Shown here: positions 1 through 11,553 of the stretch, piece after piece
Layout of the letters: the number at the start of each line of letters is the position of its first letter
Numbering within the stretch: the stretch's first letter is position 1
Assembly (NCBI GenBank): GCA_015956445.1
Contig: WIUZ02000016.1
Location: 496,001-560,000, forward strand
Length of the DNA stretch: 64,000 bases
Origin: Thelephora terrestris
Lineage: Eukaryota; Basidiomycota; Agaricomycetes; Thelephorales; Thelephoraceae
Reading direction: 5' to 3'
Program-made: the position numbers and the translations under genes
The notes under the pieces: generated by a model
Told to the model about the DNA's origin: nothing
Database searches by the model: none
The model's input: the letters and a program-made list of their open reading frames with translations, nothing else

Positions 1-539
1 GAAGGACCTCGCCGAGCTCTTGCCTCCAGCCCGCAATCGCATCCTTCTCGTTCTTCGCGTTCAAGAACCCTCGGACCACGCTTTTTTTGCCCATCTCTTC
101 GACCTTCTTCTGGATCTCATCGATGGTGCTGCGATCGTGACCTTGGTAAGCGTATTGCTCGGCGTGCGTATTGATAATTCAACACTCACGTTTTCAGTTG
201 TCCGATGGCCTGGAGCGTGGAATCGTCGAGTTCGACTGATTTGTTCGCATTCAACCCACGGTCGAGCGCTTTACACACACGAGCGCAGTACAGCCCAAGA
301 CCGACAAACCCTTGTTTGTTGCTGATCGTGTCCTGAATGAACGTGGATCGGAATTCTTCGTAGAACAACAGAAGGGAACGTACCCTGATCATATTCAAAA
401 GGGCACAAGCGGCACCCAAAGCGATTTGGGCCGGCGCAAAACCGCCAGCGTCCTTCGCAGCGGTCAGAAATTGTATGGCCATATCCAACTTTCGCAGAAC
501 GCCATCGGACCCTTTGGATTGTTGGGATGTTGAAGCCAT
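1..539 (-). CDS. NLR-like gene, 5' part only (cut by left edge)
   Basis: These are the first exons of an NLR-like gene whose body lies left of the window. Exon 1 starts with ATG at 539 and codes 52 residues beginning MASTSQQSKG. It ends at a GTACGT donor; the next exon opens with GACACGATC at about 332, and exon 3 starts at 128 and runs off the edge. The splice sites match those of the complete copies at 7838-10719 and 32719-35534. The coded part is the helical N-terminal domain only, so no NTPase or TPR region can be judged. The sequence from here to about 790 is almost the same as 34985-35768, so the missing body probably resembles NLR-4. Confidence is high for the family and low for whether the gene is functional. 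Confidence 0.8.
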
Positions 540-1380
540 CGACGACGCTGGTAGTGGATGCGAGGAAAGCCTGACACGTAAGCGATAGGGAAGAAGCCGA
601 ACTGCAAACGGACGTGGGCGGTCGTTTTGCACACATTGGCTCAAGCGCTCAAACTCTTTACACAAAGCTTCTGGCGCTATCGATCATTAGGTCCACGCCG
701 GGCAACAGCCTGATCCGTGTTCTGCCGAATCTCTGGCGGATGTCATACGTTCAGCATCCGTCATAACCGGGAATGCGCACTACGTCTGTACACCTCGTCA
801 CTCATTACCTTACCCTCCTCATGGTTTCTTGACCCAAGTCGGATCGATGCCCTTCCGCATAACGGCCAGTCTAGGGAATATCACGGTCGAGATAAATCTG
901 TACGACGGCGTGTGAATTCGTACGTGCTGACCCAGACCTGCAGCCAAGCAGGAAGCGATGAGTCGGTGGATTCGACTGGAAAAGAAACATTTCACAAGTG
1001 CCAGAAAGAACGAACAAGACGGTCGGTCAAATTTAATCCCGCGATGTCGCTCGGCAGGAGGCTGTATCGGTTAGCGTGTGGGGCCTTATAGGGCTGAGGA
1101 GGAAGAAGACGACTGGTGAACGGGATAATCCCTCGGCCAAGCCCCGACACATGTAACACGTGACGTGGAGTGTTTTTACCTCCGGACGAAAGATTGATGT
1201 ACAAAGAAAAAGAGAGAGCATGGATCTACAGACGGAACGTGTGGACGGAGGATACATGACGCATGTCAACAAAGAACAGTCGAGCAGTAACACGGGACAG
1301 TATACAGATATTACAGGGGGTTAGCTGGGATTGTGGAGAACACGCTTGGGTTCAACGCACTAAGATGGAACCAACTTAAG
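540..1380. repeat. Spacer repeat between NLR copies
   Basis: No gene is supported here. The stretch is repeated almost unchanged at 10720-11553 and holds the upstream region of the left-edge NLR and the 3' flank of psi-1. Its left half resembles decayed spacer sequence near 19470-19700, 30420-30620 and 38930-39170. The right end (1140-1320) is the 3' flank typical of the psi-1/psi-2 type. Confidence 0.7.
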
Positions 1381-3911
1381 TTAGCAGGGATCGGAAGATG
1401 CATCGCAGCTAGAAGTCTCACCACCAAAATCCGGCTCGTTCGAGATTGGGCTTTCCGTTGCCTTTTCGATCTGCTGGAGGATCCCTCTGCAGTCCTCTAC
1501 ATCCTTCGCCGCTCCAAGCCTCTCGTAGATCTCGAGCGCGCACAAGACCCCATATCTTTTCTCTTCAAGCCTGTGCTGCCGATACCAAACCCGAGCCTGC
1601 ATCTTCATCGTGCGACCCAGGTTGAGGGCGTTGTCAGCCGCGCACGGTTTGGCTTTTTCGATGCGGGCGTCGACGTCATCGGACTCGTCTTGATCACGAA
1701 ACAGCCAGGCCATGTCGTAATGGATCCAAAACAATTCACCTCGCTAGTTGAAAGGGGTTGCGATCGCTAGGACCGTTTCAAAATGGCGAGTAGCCTTCTC
1801 TTTCTCGCCCTTGGAATGGTAAATCGTGCCAAGGAGGCGATGAAATTGGCAGAGCAGGGATTCTTGGCCTTTCTCGGGGAGGAGTTCAATCTTGTGTGAT
1901 GCAGCGTCTTGCGCGGGGTCGAGTTGATTGTCGTCGAGGAACAACCGAGCGAGGTTATCCAAACAAATCGCTTGTCCCGCCGCATTCTCTAACCGTTGAA
2001 ACGCTCCCAGTGCTTCCTCCGCCTGTGGTATTCCTTCTTTGAAAAGTCTGAGCTTCCAATTTGCACGGGATAGGGCTCTTAACAATACAGCCGCCTGAAA
2101 GGCGTCCCCGCGCTCCCTCTGAATTTCCAGGATGCACCTAAGGACCCGTTTTTCTTCCACGTAATTTCCGACCGATCCAAACAGCCGTGAGAGCCATCTG
2201 GCCTTGGAGGAATGTCCATCAGGAAGAGCTTCGACCTTCAACCTCAGCACCGTTTGCCGTTGTTTCTGCCAATGGAGGTGCTCCATGAAGGGATAACAAC
2301 CGTCCCAGACTTCGCATGTGTCCACATCGATGGTGAGGCCACGGACGTTCGGGCGGAGTTTGCGGAATGTGGGGAAAGCGAACGAAAATTCTATCGTCGC
2401 CGCTAGGCTCTCGTTGTAGTCCACCTGAAGTACCCGAGCGTGGTGTTTGTTCCGCTCCTTCGCCAGTCGATCGAAGCTCCACATGTTGTTGGATGCGGTG
2501 GTGGCGAGTAGTGTTATCGAGAGCGCAAGAAAGCCGAGGCATCGGCCAAGATGGTTGATGATGCCAAACCGCTCGCTATCATCGTAGATGCTGTAGAAGA
2601 TGTCGCGTGCGGCCTCCATGGACAACATGGGTAGTTCCAGCCGCGTGAAGTGTGGGGGAATAGTGGAGATCCGGGAGGTGATGCAAATACAGACGTTGCT
2701 GGTGTTCCTCAGCTCCTCCACCATTGTGTATATTTCCCGGGCGTCGGTTCCCTGGGGGTCCAGAATCGACTCGGCGTTATCGAGGATAATAAACATTTCC
2801 CTGGACGATAGGAATGGTCGGAGAGGGGCCAAGTGCTTGGAATTCTCGATACCGGCACCGATAACGTTTGAAAGCTGGCGAAGGAAATTGGCTTGGGAAG
2901 CTAGGAACTGGTCGCAGCGGATAAAGCGGCGGTTGTCGCCAAACCGTTCTTTTATGCGCTCGTGGTGAAGAACAGCAAGAGCGAGGGAGTTTTCCCAATT
3001 CCGCCAGTGCCACTGAAAGCGATGGGGCTGAGGGTGGCTGCGAGACCAACAATCTTCTCGATGAGTCCATCGCGACCGAAACAGGCTCTCGGCCGAGGGG
3101 GACGCAATTCTCCGGGGGGGAACTATCGGAATTATGAGGCTATGGATCTTATTTCAAGTATTGTCGCTGACCTGGCTTGGATCTAGATGATGGTCAGCAT
3201 TCTTGTGTTGACAAGGAGGAAGTTACGCTTACCGAGCGAGCACCTTCCTGGATCTCCAGTACCTTCGCATAGGTACCCGCAACAATCACATGGGTATTGC
3301 CAGCTCGTTCTGAAAGCACGACGTTAGTGAATGCCAAACAGGACCGACCGAACGTACATTGAACACTGGAAGGACGTCAACGAGCTCTTGCCTCCAGCCC
3401 GCAATCAGATCCTTGTCGCCTTTTGCGTTTAAGAATCCTACGACCCGGTGTTGTTCGCCCTTATCTTCGACGTTCTTCTGGATCTCACCGATAGTTCTTC
3501 GATAGATAAAGGTATCGGTAAGCAGGCTTCTCAGCGTACATATAGATGCTTCAATTCGCGTGGTCAGTTGCTCGATGGCCCTAAGCATGGACCCGTTGAG
3601 TTCTTCTGATTTTCTTTCCGTTTAACCCTCGGTTGAGCGCTTCACAAACACGAGCGCAGAACAGTCAAAGACCGATAAAACCCTGTTTGTTGCTAATGGT
3701 GTCCTGAATAAACGTAAATCGGAAGCTCTTCGTCGAGCAAAAGAGGTGAACATACCCTGATCATATTCAAGAGGGCACAAGCAGAGCCTAAAGCAATTTG
3801 GGCCGGCGCTACACCGCAAGCGTCCTTCGAAGCGGTTAGGAATTGGATGGCCATATCCAACTTTCGCAGAACGCCATCGGGCCCGTTGGTTCGCTGAGAG
3901 GTCGAAGCCAT
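1381..3911 (-). pseudogene. NLR-like pseudogene psi-1 (short type)
   Basis: This is a broken copy of the STAND-TPR family, starting at ATG 3911 (MASTSQRTNG...) and ending at TAA 1381. It has four clear lesions. Exon 2 has an in-frame TGA at 3665-3667, where intact copies have Gly, and one extra base further on. A base is lost at about 2988-2991 directly after the Walker A Lys (GGIGKT), which shifts the frame. A Trp codon is now TAG at 1744-1746. The copy also lacks about 110 residues between the NTPase and the TPRs, where intact copies carry the winged-helix-like region. Walker B (IILDNAE), the LCITSR-like motif and TPR units can still be read in pieces. The exon 2 lesions and the internal deletion are shared with psi-2, so they are older than the duplication. 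A full-length product is not possible. Confidence 0.9.
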
Positions 3912-4059
3912 GGATGACGCTGGTGGTGGATACGAGGAAAGCGTGACGCGTAAGCGATAAGGAAGAGCCCTAACTGCAGACAAACGTGGGCGGTCATTTT
4001 GCAGACATGGCCGTTGGGTGAGGACCGTGTAATCGCTCAAGCGCTCAAATTCCTTTTAC

Positions 4060-4236
4060 AAGGTCCGCTTCCGAGTTCTCTTCACCCCTCACTCATCGGA
4101 CTCAAGCCTTCCAGTGGATCGTCTGTTGAATCCTTGCAGGTGCAAATGCGTTTGGGAATGTCGATGCAATCGTTCGGCTGGCACTTCGGATCAAGGAAGC
4201 CTTGAAACTCTCGCTCGGGTCGCTGCTTCCATTAGT
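4060..4236 (+). pseudogene. Remnant of copper-fist factor fragment, 5' part
   Basis: This short stretch matches the start of the Cys-rich reading frame found whole at 14275-15153 (CRCKS/WECRC region), apart from small changes. It stops at 4236, where a 983-bp element is inserted; about 17 further matching bases follow at 5221-5237. The rest of the gene piece is missing and a palindromic element occupies its place. Confidence 0.75.
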
Positions 4237-5219
4237 CACTGTGGGAAGGAAAGGTACTGATAGTTCATGATTCTGTCAGTACATCCGTGTGTCGTGATCA
4301 GTCTTACTGGTACTGCGAGCAGTATCTCTGATAATACATGTAGGTACTGATTTTAAGACACTTCTATCAGTCGCTTTCGGTGCACTCTAAGTACAAAAAA
4401 AAAGCTAACTTCAGTACGCCAGGGACTCGCAGTCAGACACAAAGTTACTGATCTATCATTGTGGTCGGGCGCACTTTTGGGTGCTTCACAACAGTAATGT
4501 ATGTGCTGATGAACCTCACACAGGCTAATATATATTTGGTCATTCGGCATTGATGAATAATGAGGCAAAATCATTTGTATTGAATATGGGAACCACGAGA
4601 GTGCAAGAAAAATATAACTAAGCGCAGATGGAAGGATGCTCGCCCATAACTCAAACAAATGGGTCCCGAAGTCGAGGAGGTTGGTGCCCATTACTGGGGT
4701 TGCCGAGCGTGGGTAGCTAGTTGGTAGGGGTGCATGAAGGAGTTGTCGATGTTCCTCGTGGTACGGAATGGGGAAGACACTCGCCAGGTGTGCTGATGAT
4801 GAGATAGAATTGACGGGGGAGACGGTACACTTCCGGTTTGTCCTCGTCACGTTGGGTGTTGGCGGCGCAGCTCACGCGAGCGGGCAGACACGCACCTGCA
4901 GATATGGTGAGGGAATGGATGAAAGGGATCCAGAGGGACTCACTTAGACGAGGGCCTACATGAGAGAAGGTGAAGGAAACGGAGGAAAAGGGGGATTTAT
5001 ATGTATACATTTATAGGCGAAGTCATCCAACATGTAGCCGAGACACCAAGTCTACCATAAGTTCCCTTCAGTACCTACAGCGGTAGTACCTGTGGCGCTG
5101 GTAAGTGCTTACTTATTCTTCAGTGAAAATGTGAACTGATTCATCAATAACAAAAATATGAGTTCACACGCAACGTTATTGGTGTGTACTGACAGTCATG
5201 CGCGCGAGTTCCCACAGTG
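4237..5219. mobile_element. CACTG-ended TIR element (CACTA-like, non-autonomous)
   Basis: The element starts CACTGTGGGAA and ends TTCCCACAGTG, a perfect 11-bp terminal inverted repeat. It is flanked by AGT at 4234-4236 and 5220-5222. The paralogous segment at 14397 reads straight through (ATTAGTGTCAAG) and so shows the empty site. TACTGA/TCAGTA motifs recur in the first and last 100-150 bp, like the subterminal repeats of CACTA elements. A 3-bp target duplication with CACTR ends fits the CMC/CACTA superfamily. No transposase is recognisable, so I call it non-autonomous. Superfamily assignment is an inference; the insertion itself is directly visible. Confidence 0.85.
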
Positions 5220-5237
5220 AGTGTCAAGCCCCCTCCT

Positions 5238-6405
5238 TATGGCGGTCGAAGTGCACAAAAAATATTCTCACGCGCGCGATGCAATCACATCGCGCGAAAC
5301 CTGTCACCCCGCACGAAACTCCCCAATCATCTCGCACGAAACTTGTTGCTCACCTCGCACGTGTTGTCCCCCACGTCACACGAACACCCAGACTCCTCCT
5401 GAGGGGAATTCCCGCCTTTTTCCGAATAGATCTGAAGGTAGGCAGTCTGTTCCGTCGGTTAGCACACTATATAGAGGTAGTTTCGGGGCGGTATTCCCAT
5501 TTTTCTGACCTTCGGAACGGCCTCGGGACTTTCCGAAACCCGTGATCCGATCAATTCCTCGGTATTCCGCCCAACATTGGCGTTAGAAAACTCGCCGGGG
5601 CGTCGGACTGCCACTGAGACTCCTTTTATAATATTTTCAAGTATGTATTTACCCCTCTAGGACTCACGACGGCCTTCTTATATTTCTTTTCATCTCATGT
5701 TATTTTTGACATATTTTAGTAGTTTGACTGTTTTATCATGAAATGGTGAAGGAGTGTTCGGTGGGATCGCATCTAGATAGACAGGATAGAATGGTCTCAG
5801 TACATGAGAAATAAAAGCAATGCTAAGGGGTGGAAGTGGACAAACTGCAGTGAGGCTACTATCTACTGAGCGGTAAGCGGAATGTCTCGAAACGGGATGC
5901 GGCCAAGGCCGAAAACGGGCGAACATATAATCGATAATATGTCGAAAATAACATAGGATCAAATTAAACATAGGAACACTAGCAAGTCTTTATTAAAACA
6001 GGAGCCTCAGTGGCAATATCACGCCCGGGCGAGTATTCTAATGTCAATTCGCGGCAATACTAAGCGGAATCTAGCGGAAGACTGAAGAATTGATCGGATC
6101 TCGGTCTCGGAAAGTCCCGAGGCCGTTCCGAAGGTCAGAAAAATGGGAATACCGCCCCGAAACTACCTCTATATAGTGTGCAAACTGACGGAATAGACTG
6201 CCTACCTTCGGGTCTACCAGAAAAAAGGCGGGAATCCCCCTCAGGAGGAGTCTGGGTGTTCGTGCGACGTGGGGGACAACACGTGCGAGGTGAGCAACAA
6301 GATTCGTGCGAGATGATTGGGGAGTTTCGTGCGGGGTGACAGGTTTCGTGCGATGTGGTTGCATCGCGCGCGCGAGAATATTTTTTGTGCACTTCGACCG
6401 CCATA
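5238..6405. mobile_element. Long-TIR palindromic element (about 0.4-kb arms)
   Basis: The left arm starts TATGGCGGTCGAAGTGCAC and the right arm ends with its reverse complement at 6405. The arms pair from 5238 to about 5650 and from about 5985 to 6405, with scattered mismatches that increase inward, around a loop of about 330 bp. The long arms resemble foldback or Mutator-like elements. No transposase and no certain target duplication is visible. Compared with 14413-15157, about 745 bp of the copper-factor fragment is missing exactly where this element sits; flanking matches stop at 5237 and resume at about 6406. Confidence 0.85.
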
Positions 6406-7837
6406 GTTTTTCCCCCCTTCATCTTCGTACTAGTTCTCATCTTCTATTACTCGGGTCTTAGTAGTGACGGTAGTCCTTTCTCAACCCATTCATGTACAAC
6501 CAGGGTGGAATTACAAAATGTAACCTAACTTCGTTTCCGTGGCCGAGCGTTGGAGATGAGCACTCTCGTTCGGGCTGTCTTTTTATGAGGCTTCGGATTC
6601 GGTCCACCCCTAGCCACCCCTAGTTCGTTTACACCTCAGTTTCGGGCGTCTCCGGATTTTGGACGAAGCCGCAGGCTATGTATTCGATCAATCCGCGGCC
6701 CAACAGGAACCTCTCGCGCCAGATATCGAGCAGAATGTCATCGGACCAATCCTCGTACAGGATTTTCTCAACGAGTTCCACCCTGCCTCTATGAATACCA
6801 CCCGCCCACCTTATGTTCCTGCGCGGCAGCAGGTTTCAGGCAGTTACAGGTACATATTTGCTCAGCCCTCGCCCCGTGATCGTGGCTCGCCCAGGCTTGA
6901 CAACTTGACCCTTCGGAAGGCGCTGACGAACGGCCCACTTTCTGTGGAACAAGTGAATTCCTTCTCGGACTCTCTCCGCGTAGATCAGTCCCCGGGACGC
7001 ATCGAACATGCCAAGGGAGATGGCTCACCTCCATACCAGCGCATATCTGTACTCCATCGGCGCAACACCCGCTACCGCGCTGCTTCCTCTCGATTTGCAT
7101 CTTCGGGATGAATTTTCACAATACCGTCAATTCCTCAAAGAGTCTCTTGGAGTTCGTCGCAGATACTCCCCATTACCACATTTATACTCCCTGATTCTCT
7201 CTGAAGAGTTCGTCTTCCGTGGTAGCGGCGGTTCTGTGGCTAGGCGGTGCCATCTGTTGTAGAATCCAAACTTGGGGTGGCCAAATCTGCTACATACCCT
7301 GCCAAGGCGTGGCGAAACAAGGGTCTCGTATAATTTGTAAAGTCCGGCATACGCGCGGACAACGAGTACGTACCTTTTGCAGTCTTCGTTCTTACGCTTT
7401 TCACTGAACCGCCGTCAGACTTCAGTTGAATTAACTAGGTCTAACTCACAATCGCAAGAGAGTAGAATAGAGCTGATAGCGGAATGCCTGCGACGCGTAA
7501 CAAAGGAATTCTACATCTGCAGAGTAAACAAGTAGTATCTGGCAAAAGAAAAAAAAAGAAGGGATGTCAATAAGGCTACCGGCAGAACGTGCGGTCAGAG
7601 GGTACATGATACATATCAACGGCAAACAATGGAGCGATAACTACAGCAATGAGCGGATACAAGTGGCCAGCTGGCACGATATAGAAGGTCGTTGGGGAAA
7701 AAGAGATTGAACAACATCACGCTCAGGGGTGGGACACCCGTTCAGATCCCCAGTCAGAATCATCTTGAAAGTCATCCAATGGGGTGCTGGGCGCTGTCCA
7801 ATACGCTAAGGTGGGATGGAATTAGCAGGGGTAAGGG
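6406..7837. repeat. Spacer repeat, no gene supported
   Basis: The first 190 bp match the 3' flank of the copper-factor fragment at 15158-15370. The middle (6900-7260) is related to 21150-21310 and 31690-31990. The end (7430-7837) is the 3' flank shared by all NLR copies of the long type. Open frames here are short and are not conserved in frame between copies, so I treat the stretch as non-coding. Confidence 0.6.
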
Positions 7838-10719
7838 TTAGAATCCACGAAGCTCACCATCTGAATCTAATCCATCCGAATCTGACTCACTCGGGATAGA
7901 CAAGATTTCCGTCGCTTGTTCAATCATTTGGAGGAGATGTTGGCAGTTCCCCATGTCCTCCACTGCCCCAAGCTTCTCAAAAACCTCGAGTGCGCCCAAC
8001 GCCTCGGACCTCACATCATCCAACCTGTGTTGCAGATACCAGATGCAAGCCTGCATTTCCATCCCGGAACCCATCTTGTATGCATCATGAGCCGCGTGCG
8101 ATTTGGCTTGTTCAATGTGGGCATTTGCATCGCCGAACTCCCCTTCATCGCGAAACATCCTTGCCATATCGTAATGATTCCAAAATAGTACACCTTGCCA
8201 ATTGAAAGGGGATGCGATAGTTATAGCTGTCTTGAAATGGTAAACGGCCTTCTCCTTCTCTCCCTTGCGACAATAAACGTTGCCAAGAAGGCGATGAGAT
8301 TGGCAGAGCTGATATTCTTGGCCTTTCTCAGGGAGAAGCTCGATCTTGCGTGACACGGTGTCTTCTGCGGCATCGAGCCGGCTGTCAAGAAAAAACAACC
8401 AAGCGAGGCTCTGCAAACAATTTAATTGTTCCTCCACGTCCCCGAGCTGTTTAAATATCTCCAATGCTTCCTCCGCCTGTTGTATCCCTTCCTCATACAT
8501 TCCTAGACTCCAATTTGCATACGACAGATTTTGTAGCATTTCAGCAACCCCAAAGTCATTTCCCCGCTCTCGCTCAAGGGTTAAAGCGTGGAGAAGGAGA
8601 CGTTTGTATTCAGCGTCGTTTCCCATTGCTCCAGACAACTGCGCGAGCCTAAACAGGCATTGAGCCTTGGAGGGATGACCATCCGGAAGGCCTTGAATCT
8701 TTATCCCCAACGTGGTTTGCCGTGGTTTATGCCAACGCAGGTGGTGTAGGAAGTTACCGCAAGCATCCCAGACATTGACTGCGTCCGTGTCGATAGACGT
8801 GAAAACGTCGAGCAGGTGCTCAACGTTCACATCCTCGAGCACAATCCACTGTGTTTCTCCAGACAAGGATCGGCTAGGATCAGGATCGACAGACAACCGA
8901 GTGAAGTAATGATCCTTGGTCGTGCAGAGGAGCGGAGATGCATTTGGATCTCGGGGACGGAAGTAGTCCCGAATCGGCGCCAACATCGTGATGAAGCCAC
9001 TGCTTCGGTGCGTCAACGAGAGAGCGCAGAACTTGTCAAAGATGTTCTCTCTGTCGAAGAGGGCGGGGAAAAGCCAGCCGAGATTTTTCTCACCCACACC
9101 CTGTGGGAAGAAAGCGACCACTCCGAGGAGGTTGCGAGCGTTTGGGCCGAGTTTGCGGAATGTGGGGGAAGCGAGCGACAACTCGATCGTTGCTGCTAGG
9201 CTCTCGTTGTGATCCGTACAAAGCACCTGCGCCCGTCGTTCGTCCCACTCCTTGGCCAGTCGATCGTGATTCCAAACATTGTCGGATGCGGTGGTGGCGA
9301 GTAGCGTTATCGAGAGCGCGTGAAAGTCCAGGCGCTGGAGAAGGTTGTCGATTATCACAGACCGCTCGTCGTTACCGTAGATTCCGTAGAAGATTTCGCG
9401 TGCGGCCTCCATTGATAATGTTGGGATTCGTGGGCGTTTGCAGTACCGGGGGACACTTGTCATGCGGGAAGTGATACAGAGGCATAAGGTTTTGAATTGG
9501 CACAGTTCGTCCACCACTGCGTAGATCTCTTTGTGATTTGGTCCTTGGGGATCGAGAATCGACTCGGCGTTGTCGAGGATTATGAGCGTTTCCTTGGAAG
9601 AAAGAAACGGACGCAGGGGTACCAGATCCTCAGGGTTGTCGACCCCCGCACCGATGACCTTGGACAGTCGGGCGAGGAAATGAACACGCGAAGCGAGGAA
9701 CTGCTCGCAGCGAATGAATCGACGATTATCTCCGAATCGTGCCTTGATGCGGTCGTCTTCGAGGACAGTGAGCGCAATCGACGTCTTCCCAATCCCCCCT
9801 GCGCCGATGAGGGCGATGGACTCGAGCTTTTTGGCATGTCCGACAACCTCCTCGATTAACTCACCGCGTCCGAAAAAGGCCTTCGGCGCTGGAGGAGGCA
9901 ACTCTCCTGGAGGGGTGCTATCAAGATATAAGTCTATGGATCTCATTGTATGTATTGTCACTGACCTAGCTTGGACCTACGTGGTGGTTAGTGGTCTTGT
10001 GTAGGCGGGGAGGGGGACTCCGGAAGTTACACATACCGAGTGAGCACCTTCTCGGATCGCCGATACATTCCTGTAGGTACCCGCAGCCATCATATGGCCA
10101 CTGAGCGCCAACTCTGTCTGGAAGCACGCCGTTGGTGGATGCCAAAGTACCGAACTGGTCGAACGTACCTGGAACACTTTAAGGACCTCGTCGAGCTCTT
10201 GCCTCCAGCCCGCAATCGCATCCTTCTCGTTCTTCGCGTTAAAGAACCCTAGGACCGGATTTTGTTTGCCCTTCCCTTCGACCTTCTTCTGGATCTCACC
10301 GATGGTGCTGCGATCGAGACCTTAGTAAGCGTACCGCTCGTCGTGCGTGTTGCTAATTCAAAACTCACGTTGTCAGTTGTTCGATGGCCTTGAGCGTAAA
10401 ACCGTCGGGTTCGACTGATCGGTTCGCGTTCAACGCACGGTCGAGTGCTTCACACACACGAGCGCAGTACAGCCCAAGACCGACAAACCCTTGTTTGTTG
10501 CTGATCGTGTCCTGAGTGAACGTGAATCGGGAGCTGTTCGTCGAGCAACAGAAGGGAACGTACCCTGATCATATTCAAGAGGGCACAAGCAGCACCCAAA
10601 GCGATTTGGGCCGGCGCGAAACCGCCAGCGTCCTTCGCAGCGGTCAGAAGTTGGATGGCCATATCCAACTTTCGCAGGACGTCATCGGACCCTTTGGATT
10701 GTTGGGATGTTGAAGCCAT
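7838..10719 (-). CDS. NLR-1: STAND P-loop NTPase with TPR tail
   Basis: This is an intact five-exon gene (10719-10564, 10511-10369, 10307-10169, 10117-10037, 9976-7838; introns 51-61 bp) giving 885 aa. Residues 1-170 form a predicted all-helical N-terminal domain (start MASTSQQSKG). NLR-type proteins of basidiomycetes often carry a HeLo/MLKL-like bundle here; that identity is inferred. Next come the FFGRGELI entry motif, Walker A GAGGIGKTS, Walker B LIILDNAE, CITSR (sensor-like), and the AxSITLLA segment. A winged-helix-like region (LLGVVAFFPQGVGEKNL) follows, then TPR-like helices from about residue 590 (e.g. ERERGNDFG, EKGQEYQLCQSHRLLG). The tail ends SDSDGELRGF. The expected role is ligand-triggered oligomerisation in self/non-self or antagonist response. 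Sister copies stand on both sides in the same direction. Confidence 0.9.
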
Positions 10720-11553
10720 CGACGATGCTCGTGGTGGATGCGAGGAAAGCGTGACACGTAAGCGATAAGGAAGAAGCCGAACTGCAAACAGACGCGGGCG
10801 GTCGTTTTGCATACATTGGCTCAAGCGCTCAAACTCTTTACACAAAGCTTCCGGCGCTATCGATCACTAGGTCCACGCCGGGCAACAGCCTGATCCGTGT
10901 TCTGCTGAATCTCTGACGGATGTCATAGTTCAGCATCCGTCATAACCGGGAATGCGCACTACGTCTGTACATGTCCTCGTCACTCACTACCTTACCCTCC
11001 TCATGGTTTCTTGACCGAAGTCGGATCGATGCCCTTCCGCATAACGGCCAGTCTAGGGAATATCACGGTCGAGATAGATCTGTACGACGGCGCGTAAATT
11101 CATACGTGCTGACCCAGACCTGTAGCCAAGGAGGAAGCGATGAGTCGGTGTATTCGACTGGAAAAGAAACATTTCACAAGTACCAGAAAGAATGAACAAG
11201 ACGGTCGGTCAGATTTAATCCCGCGATGTCGCTCGGCAGGAGGCTGTATCGGTTAGCGTGTGGGGCCTTATAGGGCTGAGGAGGAAGAAGACGACTGGTG
11301 AACGGGATAATCCCTCGGCCAAGCCCCGACACATGTAACACGTGACGTGGAGTGTTTTTCCCTCCGGACGAAAGATTGATGTAGAAAGAAAAAGAGAGAG
11401 CGTGGATTTACAGACGGAACGTGTGGACGGAGGATACATGACGCATGTCAACAAAGAACAGTCGAGCAATAACACGGGACAGTATACAGATATTACAGGG
11501 GGTTAGCTGGGAACACGCTTGGGTTCAACGCACTAAGGTGGGACCGACTTAAG
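10720..11553. repeat. Spacer repeat, duplicate of 540-1380
   Basis: This spacer contains the NLR-1 upstream region on the left and the 3' flank of psi-2 on the right. It is the second copy of the spacer at 540-1380 and nearly identical to it, including the CGGAACGTGTGGACGGAGG block before the next stop codon. No gene is supported. Confidence 0.7.

Noticed and set aside
186-665. Reading through the first NLR intron to make a single longer 5' exon
   Set aside because: Every copy has a GTACGT/GTAACC donor and a CAG or TAG acceptor at the same place, and splicing joins the conserved parts in frame.
4353-4850. Minus-strand open frame of 165 codons inside the CACTG-ended element
   Set aside because: It lies wholly in the insertion, has no recognisable transposase motif and no relatives in the window; it is likely chance.
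5198-6440. Mirror-image open frames in the two arms of the palindrome
   Set aside because: They are the same sequence on both strands because the arms are inverted copies; no protein family is seen.
8816-9859. Long plus-strand frames opposite the NLR large exon
   Set aside because: They recur in every copy only because the minus-strand coding sequence is conserved; no protein character of their own.
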